Notes: generated by a model not told the origin, from the letters alone. A stretch of 64,000 nucleotides of DNA from Musa acuminata AAA Group (GCF_036884655.1 NC_088345.1:30561001-30625000), one strand, 5' to 3'; counted from the first letter of the stretch, positions 21,039 to 33,661 are shown. Program-made: numbers and translations.

Positions 21039-24000
21039 TTCTCCCCCACTTATCCCTTCGACGTCCTCGTCGAAGCCTTTGTGAACACTGCAACTCTTCG
21101 CCTTTGCTGAGTCTTCAATCTTCTGCTCCAGCTATAATGCGCCTCCTGGCTCCCAGCTGCTCTCCGCTGCTGTTTCTGAGTAGTCGAACCTTTGATCTGC
21201 CATGCTGCTTCAACTCACCAATGACTCTGACTCTGGTGTGGGGGGTTGGCTGAGTTGTGTTGATCCTTGTTGATTCCTGCGGATCCGCCAGATGAAGGAA
21301 AAGACCATCTTTACTGCGCCAGTTTCTAAAAAATTCCACATGTTGCTTGAATTGGGTGGATGCTTGTTGGAGCTTTAACGAGCATCGCCTCGCAAACTTC
21401 TGAAGTTTTGGGTCCTTCCTCCATAAAATATGCTCATTGACTCTTCTTTTAGTTAGTTGTCACATCCAAGTAGGTTCGCATCACTTCCGCTTTCGATTGG
21501 CATTTCGTTGGGAAATGAAGCGGACAATCTACTCTCAGTAGCACTGATCACCGCTGGTGAGGATTTGACAACTATTGTCTTCCGTTATCTTCGAAGGGTC
21601 GTTGAACTTGTGCAGAGCTCCTCTGCTGGATAGATAAGAGAACTGGGGTACTCAGTTTCGCCCATTCTCTTAAGAGTTGAGAAGGCAAAGGTTACTTGAC
21701 TTCGCCTGCCTCCTCGAGGATGTACTTCATGCATCGAGCTGGTTACTAGCCTTCGCCTGCTCTTTGCTCACACTTCTGAAGCACTCGAAGTGTTTGCACT
21801 CCTTGCGTTGAGTTAGCTACTGTGATTCACCTTCTCAAAGCCATTGAACTTCCGGAATGTAGGAAGTTTTCACCCCAACTTGGAGTAATTCTCTGATAGA
21901 TGAGGTCGCCTCTGGGATTGTACCGTCTTCTCCATCAACCCTGCCGCCTACTCCACTGAGTAGCAAAGGTACAGCACCGCGTACTGCCTGCTTCGTTCCT
22001 TGGTCGTGCACTCTTGCATGACCCGAAGTCCTTCACTTACGGCTATCTTGATGAGAAACTTGTTGACACCGGTCTTACGAAGTTTCTTGGCCTCTGCCCT
22101 TCAGCCTTGTCTCGGTACTTGGAGATTGCCTCTGCATGCTCCACCTCCTCGTCCCCTTTCACGACCAAGCGCTCTCCCTCCGTGAGAGCAAGGGATCAAT
22201 GACTTGCACGGAAGTCCCGCCTCTACGGTACCATGGCGCTGCCATGCCCATGGCCCTACTATCCGTTGCCTCGCCTCTGTATCCCTTTTCTTCACAATCA
22301 GTAGAGATGTCTTCGTGGCACTCCTCTGAGTCCACCTCCATTCTAACTGATGCTTGATTTTTGGGTAGCTAAGTCCCTCTGGACTCGTCGTCGCTTCCTC
22401 GCCCCTTTCGACCCCCTGCTTCAACACCAATGTGTTCTCCAAGCAGTCCGTTTGGTCGATGGAAAGACAGACTGCAACTCCCATGCATGGCCTCTGCCAT
22501 CACGTTGTAGAGTTTGCACCGATTCTGTTCTCCTTAGCTTCCTTGGTAGCAACGTTCGCTTACTCGACCTTGTCCTTTGACTTGTCGGGCTCCCTTAAGC
22601 GAATATGAGCTCTGGAGCAGTCCAACTCTCCAGCTGCTTCGATCATACCTCTATATGATCAAGTCCCTCCCATGGAACTCACTGGTACTTGCATTCAAAC
22701 TTTTCCCTTGGTGGAACACAGCCCCCATATGCTGATGACCAAGGCTTTCATTCAATGCAAAATTCGATGCACGCCCGGAAGACCCGCCTCTGCGGTACCA
22801 TGGCCTTCACTCCTTGAATCCATAGCTCTTCTTGCCGTCGTGTTGTTCACCGAAGTGGAGCTTCCAGTAACTCCCGATCATACCTCCATATGATCTTATC
22901 CCTCACGGGACGATGTCGTGTGTGTCGCATTGCCACGAACTGTTCCACCACGATCCGCTGCACCATGTCGCCTCCTGGTGACATCTCCATTGCATTCTGA
23001 TCTTTGTGGAATAAACTCGAATTGTGAACCCTCCATGTGTGGCCTCTGCCAATACATCGCAGGGTTTCCTCCACCTTCGATTTTGTTCACTCTTTTGGCA
23101 ATCGACCTTCATCCACCCACTCTTGGGTCACAACTAGATGAAGCACCACTCTAGGACAGTCCGTCGCCTAGTAGCTCCCGAAGTCCACCGACTTCACTGT
23201 AGTTTGTGCACCATTGTCTGGATCCTGGGCCTCTGCCTCTACTAGCACAATCTCCGCTGCGCACTGCTTCCTTCATGGCAACTTGAATGGCAACACTATG
23301 GCATATTCTTCAAGAGTACCCGCCTCTGCGTCCTCTTGCCCCGTGCTAAGACCTTCTGAACCCAACTTCGCCTCCGCAAATTGAGTCGCCTTAGTTCCTC
23401 CATCAAATGCTCCTCCGAGATAAGGTGCATGTGCCCAGAAGCTCCCTTCGTCTTTGGCACCATGCAAGATGGGTCCGCTCCGTCAGAATGAAGGACCCAT
23501 GGAACAACATGATCCTACCCTTGCCTCTGCAAGAGTTCATGTCTTTGACCTCTGTCTAAGGAAAGCACTGTGCTTCTGCTCCATGTTCCAACTTCTCTGC
23601 TGGCTCCCTTCATGCGGCTTGGGTACTTCGCCAAGTTACACCCAAGTTGCTCCGCTCCTCGTTTTTGCATTGAGTCGATGGTGGCCCTCGCGCCCTCCAT
23701 TCCACGGGTCAGCCCTCCCTTGAGTCTGATCTCCATATCGACTCTAAGTGTGCCTTCATTTAAGTTGCTTCAGGTCGCTCCCCCACTTGATCTCGCAATG
23801 CATCCACCAATGCATTCTCTCGAGCGAGATCATGTGACAACTCCTCGCCGCTTGCTCAGTCCATCGAGCATCGTGAAGTTGTTGTTTGTGAGGTACTCCT
23901 CCTCAACATGTGAAGTCCGTCTCACATGATTCTCCCTCTGGAGTGCCGAGACTTATCCCTCCTAGATAACTGTCCCGTTGGAGCAACATCTCTCTTCGTT

Positions 24001-24714
24001 TCGGAGACCCCCATCCCCTTGGACTACTCCGATCTGCTGAACAAACTGTGCATTGTTCTGCCTCTTGCAAACGCACTTGCTAGATTGCGCCTCCACGTCA
24101 ATACAGCCACCACCGCACCCCTCAAGGCCTAGCAACATGCTAAACTCGTTGCACACTTCAGCCTCCTCCGGACGTATCCTTCACATGACGAAGAGAAAGT
24201 TTCAATGCTCCATGGCGCCGAGTCTCGGTCGCCTTGGGATGGCCACGAACATTCCATCGTCCGCATACAAGCCCATGCATGAGTACCAAATTCTTCGAGT
24301 TAGCAATTCCCCTCACCTCTGTGAGCTTTGCATAACTCTTTTGGTCGTTGAACAACTCATTCCACCTTGGATGGTCTCATTCTTGCCAAGCGCCTCGCTT
24401 GCCTAGAGCACCATCAAGTATAGTTGTCAACGTTGAGCCGTAGCTCAAACTCAGCCATCCCAACCTTTGTGTGCTCCAAATTCAACCAAGCTTGCCTGTT
24501 CTCGTGGTGCCTCTTGCGCGAAGGGTTGGCCATTCCTCTGAATGCCAATCTCGGATGCTCGCTCCTCTGAGCGACTCTTTTCCCTACATCTCCATGCCCG
24601 TTTTCCCTCAAACAGTCGCGCGTGTGCTGACTGCCCTCAACGCAGCCCCGCTAGGTCCCCCACGTTTGCATGTTAAGTGTTTCTATGAGTGCTTGTCCCG
24701 CTCTGATACCATAA
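21039..24714 (-). other. N1 interior, no pol domains
   Basis: On the element strand it begins with TGGTATCAGAGCGGG (primer site at 24700-24711) and ends with AAGTGGGGGAGAA (polypurine tract at 21039-21051). It is markedly more GC-rich than its surroundings. Short minus-strand frames (for example 24611-24414 and 22484-22101) show no known fold and are broken by stops. Related segments repeat inside it: 'cgcctctgcggtaccatgg' near 22779 resembles a stretch near 22223, and 'ggcctctgcca' recurs near 22490 and 23041. It could be a decayed gag-like region or a non-coding filler carried by an RNA parasite. I cannot tell which. Confidence 0.6.
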
Positions 24715-25161
24715 TATCACGACCTTAGCTGGTTTTGCCTAAGGCGTGCGGCACCCTCGCGCACCCGTCCGCAAAGGTCAGCCTCCCCGAAGCCTCCAAT
24801 TGTCCCTTAGGACCAACAAAAGAGAGAACGGGTTAAAGAGAACGCCTAAATCGGGATCCACAAGCAAACATGTCCGAAAAACACTTCATAGACAATGCAA
24901 ATTACAAACAGACTTTACAAGCTCTGAATAGTTGCACAACAAAGGGTAAAATGGTCCATTACAGACCGAAAAGCTCTCGCTCGTGTCCACTTGACACAAC
25001 CTTTATTTACAAGCCTAAAACGGCCACCAACCCAACTAACATGGGACTATTTAGCCTTCGGCAGCCCCTCTATCTGATGTACAAGGCATGAACATGCCAA
25101 AAGACAACGGACAGATATAAGCATTACATCCAACATCTTGTTTAGAAGTTTGTCCGTTACA
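24715..25161 (-). repeat. 5' LTR of N1
   Basis: 447 bp. It differs from 20592-21038 at about seven bases, including the terminus (TATCACG against TGTCACG). It lies three bases from the primer site. Confidence 0.9.
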
Positions 25162-25423
25162 GAGCTTCGTCGCAACCCTGCTGTGTGGATCACCGCTAGA
25201 GAGGAGGACGCTTGACCTCCTTCACCCTCTCCTAAGGATCTACAAGGAAACATGGATATACGATCTCCCTAGGTAACACAACCTACTTTATATGTAGTTT
25301 TAAGTTTCGCGGATTTTGCACACCAATCTTTGTACGACGACGAACATCTCTTTGGGAATCGGGGATTTTGTTTTCTTGTTCTTCCGCTGCGCATGTGATG
25401 TCGCCCCCAATGATTTCCCAACA

Positions 25424-25541
25424 ACAACAAGGGTAAAATCTTGGCAAAGGAACCATAGGAAACAAATTCAACCATCTTATTAAATATATATTGTTAGTTA
25501 ATGGTTTAAAGCATAACCTTTTGAGTATTAGTCAATTATGT
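25424..25541 (+). pseudogene. S2 protease/pre-integrase piece
   Basis: Restarts at the ACAAC duplication. The residues NNKGKI and, after a lost base, the GTIGNKF and LLSISQLC equivalents of S1 (6060-5930) are readable in shifted frames. It ends at TATGT, duplicated by T2, and continues at 33662 with DKGYIVRFES. Confidence 0.75.
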
Positions 25542-28524
25542 TGTCACGCCTCCCGAATTATCACATTCAGGAGGTGTGACCCTGTCTAAAATCAATAATA
25601 TTATAATTCCTCATCAATTTAATCCAGGATCCAATCTAACAATTTGAGGATACTAAGAATCATACAAAATCAATATTCACAATTCATAAACATGTACATT
25701 ACATAAATCATAATCCACTTCACTTAGAGATTCATAAAATTTAAAGGTAACTCAACTAAACATCAACCACAACACAAATCCATAATCGTAGAAATATATA
25801 CAATCATAAAAAGATAATTATTTACCATGAGTTCTTCTCCTTATATAACTTAAACTTATCATTCCATAAATATGAACGGTCCTTTAAACTTTTACATCAC
25901 ATAAGTATCAACATATCCTTAACATTACATCAGAAATAAAGTATACTATACAACAAAAATCTATCATCCAACAAAGATTAGCTCAAAAATCTTCTAGCAT
26001 TTCACTACTTCAACCAAATTCTAGCTTTTTAATGCGTGACAAGCTACCTTGAAAAATTTATATAGCAACGGGGTGAGCATCAAGAGCTCAGCAAGCGACT
26101 AACATATCCATGGTGAAAGAAGAAGTTCAAGCAAGCTTAGTATCAAGATAACAAAAGCAGAAATGCAGCGTTCATTTGGAATCATCTCATTTGATATAAA
26201 AAAATCACAAAGGGTAACCTCATTCGAAAATAGGCATTAGATATAACAATAGGAGAAAGTAAATTAGAGCATTCCATTGGCAAAAGAAGTATTTAGGCAT
26301 GTATCAAATGGCACATGAAGCATTTAGGTGCATATCAAAGGCGTAGAGTGTTTGAGAGCAGAACAATGACATACGAAACACTTCAAAGTATAACAAGTGA
26401 ACCGAATAATAAACACAAGTTTGTATGTCATTTTTGATGTAGCATGTATTCCATTTTTATCCAAAGCATAAATATAAACTCATAAGCAAAGTTTTGGATA
26501 TCATATCAAAAACATAGAGGGTACCGTGGGACCATGTATATAATGTGATTCATCCATTTCTAGATGACCACGAAGCATAAGTCTCCCACGTTTGAGCTCC
26601 ATCCACCCACGTCTGAATGAAGTCAATGGGGCTGGCAGAGCAATCGCGGGCTCTAAGCATAACTCCCTTTACCATTTCTAGTAAAAGTTCACATTATCCC
26701 ACAAGACACCAGAGTACAAAAGGGTAGTATGCACAATAACATTGGAACATATCGGAAGCACATGCGGAACAATGGAAATATGCATGTGCCTTTATCAAAC
26801 AAAAAAATGCAAACAAAGCATTACATAATAAATTTCAGAAATATAACAATTTCAAGATAAAAAATACAAGAATTTTGAAGGACTAATATACTGTTAAATT
26901 GAAGAAGAATTTAGCATAAATCAAATTTCCAATAGGATGAAACTTGAATAGGCAAAACCCAACAAAGTTTTTAATTCTTACAGAATTTGAATGGTATATT
27001 TCCTGAATTGTTTGAGTGACCAAGCATGCTCCAATTCACTAAAAATAGGTGCCATTGGAAAGCTGCATTAATCTATTTTTAGATAAACTAAAAATAGGAA
27101 GTTACAACAAATAGAGTGAAGGAAGGTCAGAATTAGAATTAATCATCTATATTTTGCAGAATTGATAAAATCAATTTAAACATTTGTTTCAGAATGAAAA
27201 TATATCTCGAAATTTTAAAACTAGGTGTCAAAAGAAAGATATCTGAATCTAGTTTCCAAAGAACAAGTTTTGCATAATTTATAATTTTTACTAGAGAGTT
27301 ATTAGCAATTTAGTAATAGAAGGTTAGAATTGATCACCTCTATTTTGTAGAATTGATATAATCAATTTAAACAGATGTCTTAGAAGGCAAACACACTTCA
27401 AAATTTCAAAATTAGTTTTCAAAAGAAAGATATGCGAATCTAGTTTCCAAAGAACTAAGCTTTGTATAATTTTGAATTTTCACTAGAGAGTTAAGAGTAA
27501 TTTAGTAACAGAAAGTCAGAATTGATTATCTCTGTTTTGCAGAATTGATAGAATCAATTTAAACAGATCTTTCAGAAGGCAAACATAATTCAAAATTTCC
27601 ATATTAGGTGTTAAAAGAAAGATATATGAATCTAGTTTCCAAAGAACAAGTTTTGCATAATTCAGAATTTTTACTAGAGAATTATGAGTAATTTAGTAAC
27701 CGAAGGTCAGAAGCTATAATATCTATTTTACCAAATACATAAGGTCTATTCATTCATATGTTTGGAGAAGTAAATTTACTCCAAATCTTTCAATTTTTAT
27801 ATCAAATGAAAGCGCTATAAGTCTTCTTTTTTATGAAATAGGTTTCTCCTCAATCCGAATTTGGTGTAAAATGTTATGGCCACACGAGTACTGAAGGTCA
27901 AAATCTAAAAAATTCAAGATTCAACATTTGATGTATAAACGACATGAATATCTTACATGCAGCCACAATTTTCCAATTTTCTCAAAATCAAGGTGAAAAC
28001 AAGGATCAAAATTTATCTCTAGGATGGGTTATAATACTTGCCTTAAAAAGTTTTGATTTTCAAATGTGGGGGATTTGATGCAAAGCCTTAAGCCAAGATA
28101 AAACTTCTTCTTCTTCTTCAATTCTTTCTCTTTCTCTTCTCCTTCAATTTCTTCTTCTCTTCTCAAGTTATGTTAGCTGCAAAGTTTCCCTCAATTGTGC
28201 CTTATATTACTTAGATTTGGCTCATACTAAAATAGTGAGGTGGCAAGCATGCATAGAGGTTTAGGCGTCATCTTTAGAATAAATGTAAGTGGCTCATCTT
28301 TGCTAATGACACATGGCCTCCATTTTATTTTATTTTATTTTATTTTATTTTTATTAGTGTGAATCTTTCACAAATCATCTTCAATTAATGAGATTCACAT
28401 TTTGGTCCCTCACAATATATTCAATATATAAAAAAAATATTTAATGCTAAATAATTCTTTTAAAAAAATCCTCATATTTATAAATAAGTTCTTATAAAAT
28501 TTCAAAAAAATGAGGGATGTTACA
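25542..28524 (-). repeat. 3' LTR of T2
   Basis: Contains the CCAGAAATGG-flanked cassette equivalent (about 26554-26681), three to four diverged tandem copies of a unit of about 190 bp starting 'ggtcagaatt' (27125-27720), and a TTTTA microsatellite (28321-28353). It ends GATGTTACA on the plus strand, next to the polypurine tract. Confidence 0.88.
27125..27720. repeat. Diverged ~190-bp tandem repeats in T2 3' LTR
   Basis: Successive segments share 'ggtcagaattgat', 'cagaattgata', 'aaacagat', 'tctagtttccaaagaac' and 'actagagagttat', with starts near 27125, 27326, 27513 and 27703. The 5' LTR shows the same order at about 32258, 32450, 32641 and 32832. The duplications therefore predate the insertion. 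Confidence 0.7.
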
Positions 28525-28544
28525 CTCTCACCTCCTTAAAAGAA

Positions 28545-28994
28545 AATTTAGTTTTCTAAATTTGTCATACCTCTTTCGGCAAAAAGATGAGGGTAAGCTG
28601 TCTTCATTTCTTCCTCTAGCTCCCAAGTCATTTCATTTGTAGGATGATGCTTTTAAATTACTTTAACTAGAGTAATGATTTTATTTCTTAAGATCTTCTC
28701 CTTTTTATCAATAATCCGAATGGGCTCTTCCTTGTAAAACAAGTCTTTCTCAATCACAATCGGCTCATACTCAATGACATGAGAGGGATCAGGTATATAC
28801 TTTCTGAGCATTGACATATGAAATATATCATAGATATGACACATCGATGGTGGCAAGGCAATCTTGTATACAACAGAGCCAATTCTTTCAAGGATCTCAA
28901 AAGGTCCAATGAACCTTAAGTTTAACTTTCCTTTCTTTCCAAATCTTACAATGCCTTTGGGAGGGGAGACCTTTAGGAATACAAAATCCCCTAC
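28545..28994 (-). pseudogene. T2 integrase C-terminal and chromodomain-side tail
   Basis: The minus strand reads GDFVFLKVSPPKGIVRFGKK, then RFIGPFEILERIGSVVYKIA, LPPSMCHIYDIFHMSMLRKY, and EMTWELEEEMKTAYPHLF. This is the long C-terminal extension of Tekay-type chromovirus integrase. A stop follows RDIEF (near 28995), and another follows LVKVI at 28653. Confidence 0.88.
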
Positions 28995-29898
28995 TTAGAA
29001 CTCGATATCTCGTCTTTTGTTATCAACATAGCTCTTTTGTCGACTCTGAGCAGCCTTTAACCTTTTTATGATAACCTGAATCTTTTCAGTAGTCTCTTGT
29101 ACTTTATCTGGTGCTAACAACTTTCTATCACCAACTTCCTCCCAACATATAGGCGTTCTGCACTTTCGCCCATACAATGCTTCATAAGGAGCCATCTAAA
29201 TGCTCGAATGGTAACTATTATTGTAAGTGAACTCAATAAGAGAAATATCTTTATCCCATTCACCTCTCCAATCCATAACATAGACTCTAAGCAAATCCTC
29301 AAGTACTTGAATTGTTCTTTCAGATTGACCATCAGTCTGAGGGTGATAGGCAGTGCTAAACTTTACTTTGGTGCCCATAGAATCTTGTAATCTCCTCCAT
29401 AATCTAGAAAGAAATCTGGAGTCTCTATCCGAGATGATCTCCTTTGGGACACCATGAAGTCTTACTATTTCATCAACATACAAATCTGCAAGCCTATCAA
29501 GAGAATAAGTTATATTGATTGGTAAGAAATGTGCAGACTTGGTTAACCTATCGACAATGACCCAAATAGCATCATGCTTTCTAGAGGTTTTGGGTAGTCC
29601 TGAAACAAAATCCATAGTAATACATTCTCATTTTCATTCAAGAATATCTAAGGGCTGTAACAAACCTCCAGGTCTCTGGTGTTCCGCTTTGATTTGCTGA
29701 CATGTTAAACACCTTGAAACATATATTGTAATCTCCTTCTTCATACCTTTCCACTAATAATGACTTTGGAGATCTCTATACATTTTTGTGCTACTAGGAT
29801 GCATAGTATACTTTGAATTATGACCTTCATTCAAGATCTGGTTCTTGATATCTGGGTCATTTGGAACACATATTCTATCTCCAAATCTCAATAGGCCA
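28995..29898 (-). pseudogene. T2 integrase: zinc domain and catalytic core
   Basis: The N-terminal HHCC zinc site is readable around 29830-29690 (NEGHNSKYTMHPSSTKMY, then CLTCQQIKAEH) despite stops. The catalytic core is an open 139-residue stretch, 29615-29196: MDFVSGLPKTSRKHD gives the first Asp, RDSRFLSRLWRRL the second, and the DDE Glu lies in QTDGQSERTIQVLEDLL. A stop follows YHSSI. The frame then continues MAPYEALYGRKCRTPICW, a Ty3/gypsy hallmark. Confidence 0.9.
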
Positions 29899-30605
29899 TC
29901 ATCTGAAATTTGAAAATTCAACTTCATTCCTCGAGTATATTAAATGTGGATCTTGTAGTTGTCTTTCTTTAATTTGTTGAATGAGATCAATTTGAACCTG
30001 GATAGAGGCCATCAACATTATTGAGTCTTGCCCTTTCCTCATTACATTCGAATCATAATTTCTTTCTAATAGCTTCCATTGTTTCACAACCAGACTAGCC
30101 ATAAAACTTGTAGATTTTTTACTAAATGCATCAACTACAACATTTGTTTTACTTGGGTGATAACGGATGGTACAATCATAATCCTTTAGAAGTTCTATCA
30201 ATCTTCGCTGCCTTATATTTAACTCCTTATGTGTAAAAATATACTTTAAACTCTTGTGATCAATAAAGATATCAAATGTCTGCCATACAAGTAATGTCTC
30301 CAAATCTTCAGAGCAAAGATGATTGCTGCCAATTCCAAATCATGAGTCGAATAATTTAATTCATAATTCTTTAGCTGCCTTGAAGCATAAGCAATTACTT
30401 TCCCTTCTTGTATCAAAACACATCCAAGACCATTTCTTGAAGCATCAATATAAACTACAAATCCTTCATTACCACTCAAAATAGTGAGAATAGGGGCTCT
30501 AGTCAATCTTCTTTTTAATTCTTGAAAACTTTGCTCACAATCATCACTCCATTCAAATTTCACATTCTTTTGATCGATCTCTAAATAGAAATCACTAAAC
30601 CTCAA
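29899..30605 (-). pseudogene. T2 RNase H
   Basis: Two overlapping frames give the Ty3/gypsy RNase [38 protein letters not shown] (catalytic Asp), [20 protein letters not shown] (catalytic Glu), then after a frameshift near 30250 [18 protein letters not shown] and YHPSKTNVVVDAFSKK. It starts abruptly about 65 bp from the primer site, at the C-terminal edge of RT, which marks the internal deletion endpoint. Confidence 0.9.
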
Positions 30606-30655
30606 AATTTATTACACATCTAGCATATCAAAATTCTTAGAAATCCTCAAATCAC

Positions 30656-30667
30656 ATTCTGATACCA
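30656..30667 (-). other. Primer binding site of T2
   Basis: The minus strand reads TGGTATCAGAAT, 10 of 12 bases of the initiator tRNA-Met complement, four bases from the 5' LTR. Confidence 0.75.
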
Positions 30668-30671
30668 ACTC

Positions 30672-33656
30672 TGTCACACTCCTCGAATTATCACATTCAA
30701 GAGGTGTGACCCTATCTAAAATCAATAATATTATAATTCATCATAAATTCAATACAGGATCTAATCTAACAATTCGAGGATACTAAGAATCATTCAAAAT
30801 TAATATTCACAATTCATAAACTTGTACGTTACATAAATCATAATCCACTTCACTCAGAGATTAACAAAATCCAAAGCCAACTCAACTAAACATCAACCAC
30901 AACAAAAATCCATAATCGTAGAAATATATACAATCACTAAAAGATAATTATTTACCATGAGTTCTTATTCTTATACAACTTAAACTTATCATTCCATAAA
31001 CATGAGTGGTCCTATAAACTTTTACAATACATAAGTATCAACATATCCTTAAGATTACGTCAGAAGTAAAGTATACTATACAACAAAAACCTATCATCCA
31101 ACAAAGATTAGCTCAAAAATCTTCTAGTATTTCACTGCTTCAACCCAATTCTAGCTTTTCAGTGCGTGACAAGCTACCCTGAAAAATTTATATAGCAACG
31201 GGATGAGCATAAAGAGCCTAGCAAGCGACTAACATATCCATGGCGATAGGAGAAGTTCAAGCAGACTTAGTATCAAGATAACAAAAGCAGAAATACAAGC
31301 GTTCATTTAGAATCATCTTATTTGATATAAAAAAATCACAAAGGGTTACCTTATTCAAAAATAGGCATTAGACATAACAATATGAGAAAGAAAATTGGAG
31401 CATTTCATTGACAAAAGAAGCATTTAGGCATGTATCAAATGACACATGAAGCATTTAGGTGCATATCAAAGGTGTAGAGTGTTTGGGAGTATAACAATGA
31501 CATACGAAACATTTCAAAGTATAACAAGTGAACCGAATAATAAACACAAGCTTGTATGTCATTTTTGATGTAGCATGCATTCCATTTTTATCCAAAGCAT
31601 AAATATAAACTCATAAGTAAAGCTTTGGATATCATATCAAAAACATAGAAGGCACTGTGAGACCACATACATAATGTGATTCATTAATTTCTGGATGACC
31701 ACCAAGTATAAGTCTCCCACGTTTGGGAGTTCCATCCACCCACGTCTGATTGAAGTCAATGGGGCTGGCAGAGCAATCGCGGGCTCTAAGCATAACTCCC
31801 TTTACCATTTCTGGCAAAGGTTTACATTATCCTACAAGACACCAAAATACAAAAGGGTAGTATGAACAATAACATTGGCACATATCGGAAGCACATGCGG
31901 AACAATTGAAATATGTGTGTGCCTTTATCAAACAAGAAAATGCAAACGATGCATTACATAATAAATTTTAGAAATACAACAATTTTAAGATAAATAATAC
32001 AAGAATTTCAAAGGACTAATATAAAGTTAAATTGAAGAAGAATTTAGCAAAAATCAAATTTCCAATAGGATTAAACTTGAATAGGCAAAACTCAATAAAG
32101 TTTTCAATTCTAGCAAAATTTGAATGGTACATTTCCTGAATTGTTTGAGTGACCAAGTATGCTCCAATTCACTAAAAATAGGTGTCATTGGAAAGCTGTA
32201 TCAATTTATTTTTAGATAAACTAAAAACAGGAAGTTACAACAAATAGAGTAAAGGAAGGTCAGAATTGATCATCTCTGTTTTGCAGAATTGATAGAATCA
32301 ATTTAAACAGATTTTTCAGAAGTAAAACATACTTCAAAATTTTCAAATTAGAGGTCAAAAGAAAGATATATGAATCTAGTTTCCAAAAAACTAAGTTTTA
32401 CGTAATTCAAAATTTTTACTAGAGAGTAATGAGCAATTTAGTAACAAAAGGTCAGAATTAATCATCTCTATTTTGAAGAATTAATAGAATCAATTTAAAC
32501 AGATGTTTTAGAAGGAAAACGCACTTCAAAATTTCCAAATTTGTGTCAAAAGAAAGATATACGAATCTAGTCTCCAAAGAACTAAGTTTTGTATAATTCC
32601 AAATTTTTACTAGAGAGTTATGAGTAATTTAGTAATAGAAGGTCAGAATTGATTATATCTATTTTGCAGAATTGATAGAATTAATTTAAACAGATATTTC
32701 AGAAGGCAAACATACTTCAAAATTTCCAAATTAGTTGTCAAAAGAAAGATATATAAATCTATTTTCCAAAGAACTAATTTTTGTATAATTCAAAATTTTC
32801 ACTAGAGAGTTCTGAGCAATTTAGTAATAGAATGTCAGAAGCTATAATATATGTTTTACCGAATACATAAGATCTTTTCATTCATATGTTGGATAGGTAA
32901 ATTTACTCTAAATCTTTCAATTTTTATATCAAATGAAAGCTCTATAAGTCTTCTTTCGTATGAAAGAGGTTTCTCCTTAATCCGAATTTGGTGTAAAAAG
33001 TTATGGCCACACGAGTTCTGAAAGGTCAAAATCTGAAAAATTCCATATTCAACATTTGATAAATAAACGACATGGATATCTTACATGCAGCTACAATCTT
33101 TCAATTTTCTCAAAATCAAGGTGAAAATAAGGATCAAAATTTATCTCTAGGATCGGTTAGAACACTTGCCTTAAAAAGTTTTGATTTCTAAATGTGGCAG
33201 ATTTGATGCAAAGCCTTAAGCCAAGATAAAACTTCTTCTTCTTCTTCAATTCTTTCTCTTTCTCTTCTCCTTTAATTCCTTCTCCTCTTCTCAAGTTATG
33301 TTGGCTGCAAAGTTTCCCTCAATTATGCTTTAAATTACTTAGGTTTGGCTCATGCTAAAATAGTAAGGTGGCAAGTATGCATAGAGGTTTAGGTGTCATC
33401 TTTAGAATAAATGTAAGTGCCTCATCCTTGCTAATGACACATATCCTCCATTTTATTTTATTTTATTTTATTTTATTTTATTTTCTTAGTGTGAATCTTT
33501 CACAAATCACCTTCAATTAATGAGATTCACATTTTGGTCCCTCACAATATATTCAATATATATATATAAATATTTAGTGCTAAAGAATTATTTAAAAAAA
33601 TCCACATATTTACAAATAAGTCCTTATAAAATTTCAAAAAAATGAGGGATGTTACA
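30672..33656 (-). repeat. 5' LTR of T2
   Basis: 2,985 bp. It carries the cassette (about 31686-31814), the ~190-bp repeats (32258-32870), a TTTTA run (33451-33484) and a short TA run (33557-33568). It is diverged by several percent from 25542-28524. Confidence 0.88.
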
Positions 33657-33661
33657 TATGT

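Larger units (their letters stand above)
20592..25161 (-). mobile_element. N1: non-autonomous LTR element with 447-bp LTRs
   Basis: 4,570 bp on the minus strand. LTRs are 24715-25161 (5') and 20592-21038 (3'), both 447 bp, starting TGTAACGGACAAAC on the element strand. The target duplication is GAGC/GAGCT (20588-20591 and 25162-25166). The primer site is at 24700-24711 and the polypurine tract at 21039-21051. The 3.7-kb interior has no recognisable gag, protease, RT or integrase in any frame. The LTRs differ at about seven positions (1.6 percent), so it is older than T1. Partial relatives lie at 53783-54374 and 58756-60139. Confidence 0.88.
19356..25423 (+). mobile_element. X solo LTR, split by N1
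   Basis: Two pieces, 19356-20591 and 25162-25423, join to about 1.5 kb. The 5' terminus is TACTAGTCATAG (family TGCTAGTCATAG) and the 3' terminus is TTTCCCAACA. A perfect 5-bp duplication ACAAC flanks it (19351-19355 and 25424-25428). No primer site, polypurine tract or coding region belongs to it, so it is a solo LTR left by LTR-LTR recombination. Other X pieces are at 541-999, 38731-39268, 47012-47895 and 48174-48362. The primer site beside 47012 shows the family is a genuine LTR retrotransposon. Confidence 0.85.
25542..33656 (-). mobile_element. T2: Tekay/Del-like chromovirus lacking gag, protease and RT
   Basis: 8,115 bp on the minus strand. LTRs are 30672-33656 (5', 2,985 bp) and 25542-28524 (3', 2,983 bp), beginning TGTAACATCCCTC. 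The target duplication TATGT is perfect (25537-25541 and 33657-33661). Primer site is at 30656-30667 and polypurine tract AAGGAGGTGAGAG at 28525-28537. The interior passes directly from the primer site to RNase H, integrase and the C-terminal tail. Gag, protease and RT are missing. The LTRs differ by several percent, so it is clearly older than T1, to which it is related at subfamily level. Confidence 0.92.

Noticed and set aside
22000..24132. Numerous 60-130-residue frames in the N1 interior
   Set aside because: They lie on both strands, overlap each other, lack known domains and result from GC-rich, stop-poor sequence. I kept the interior as one non-coding feature.
28321..28353. TTTTA pentamer run as a poly(A)-like LINE tail
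   Set aside because: It lies inside a T2 LTR and recurs at the same place in the other LTR (33451-33484), so it is part of the LTR.
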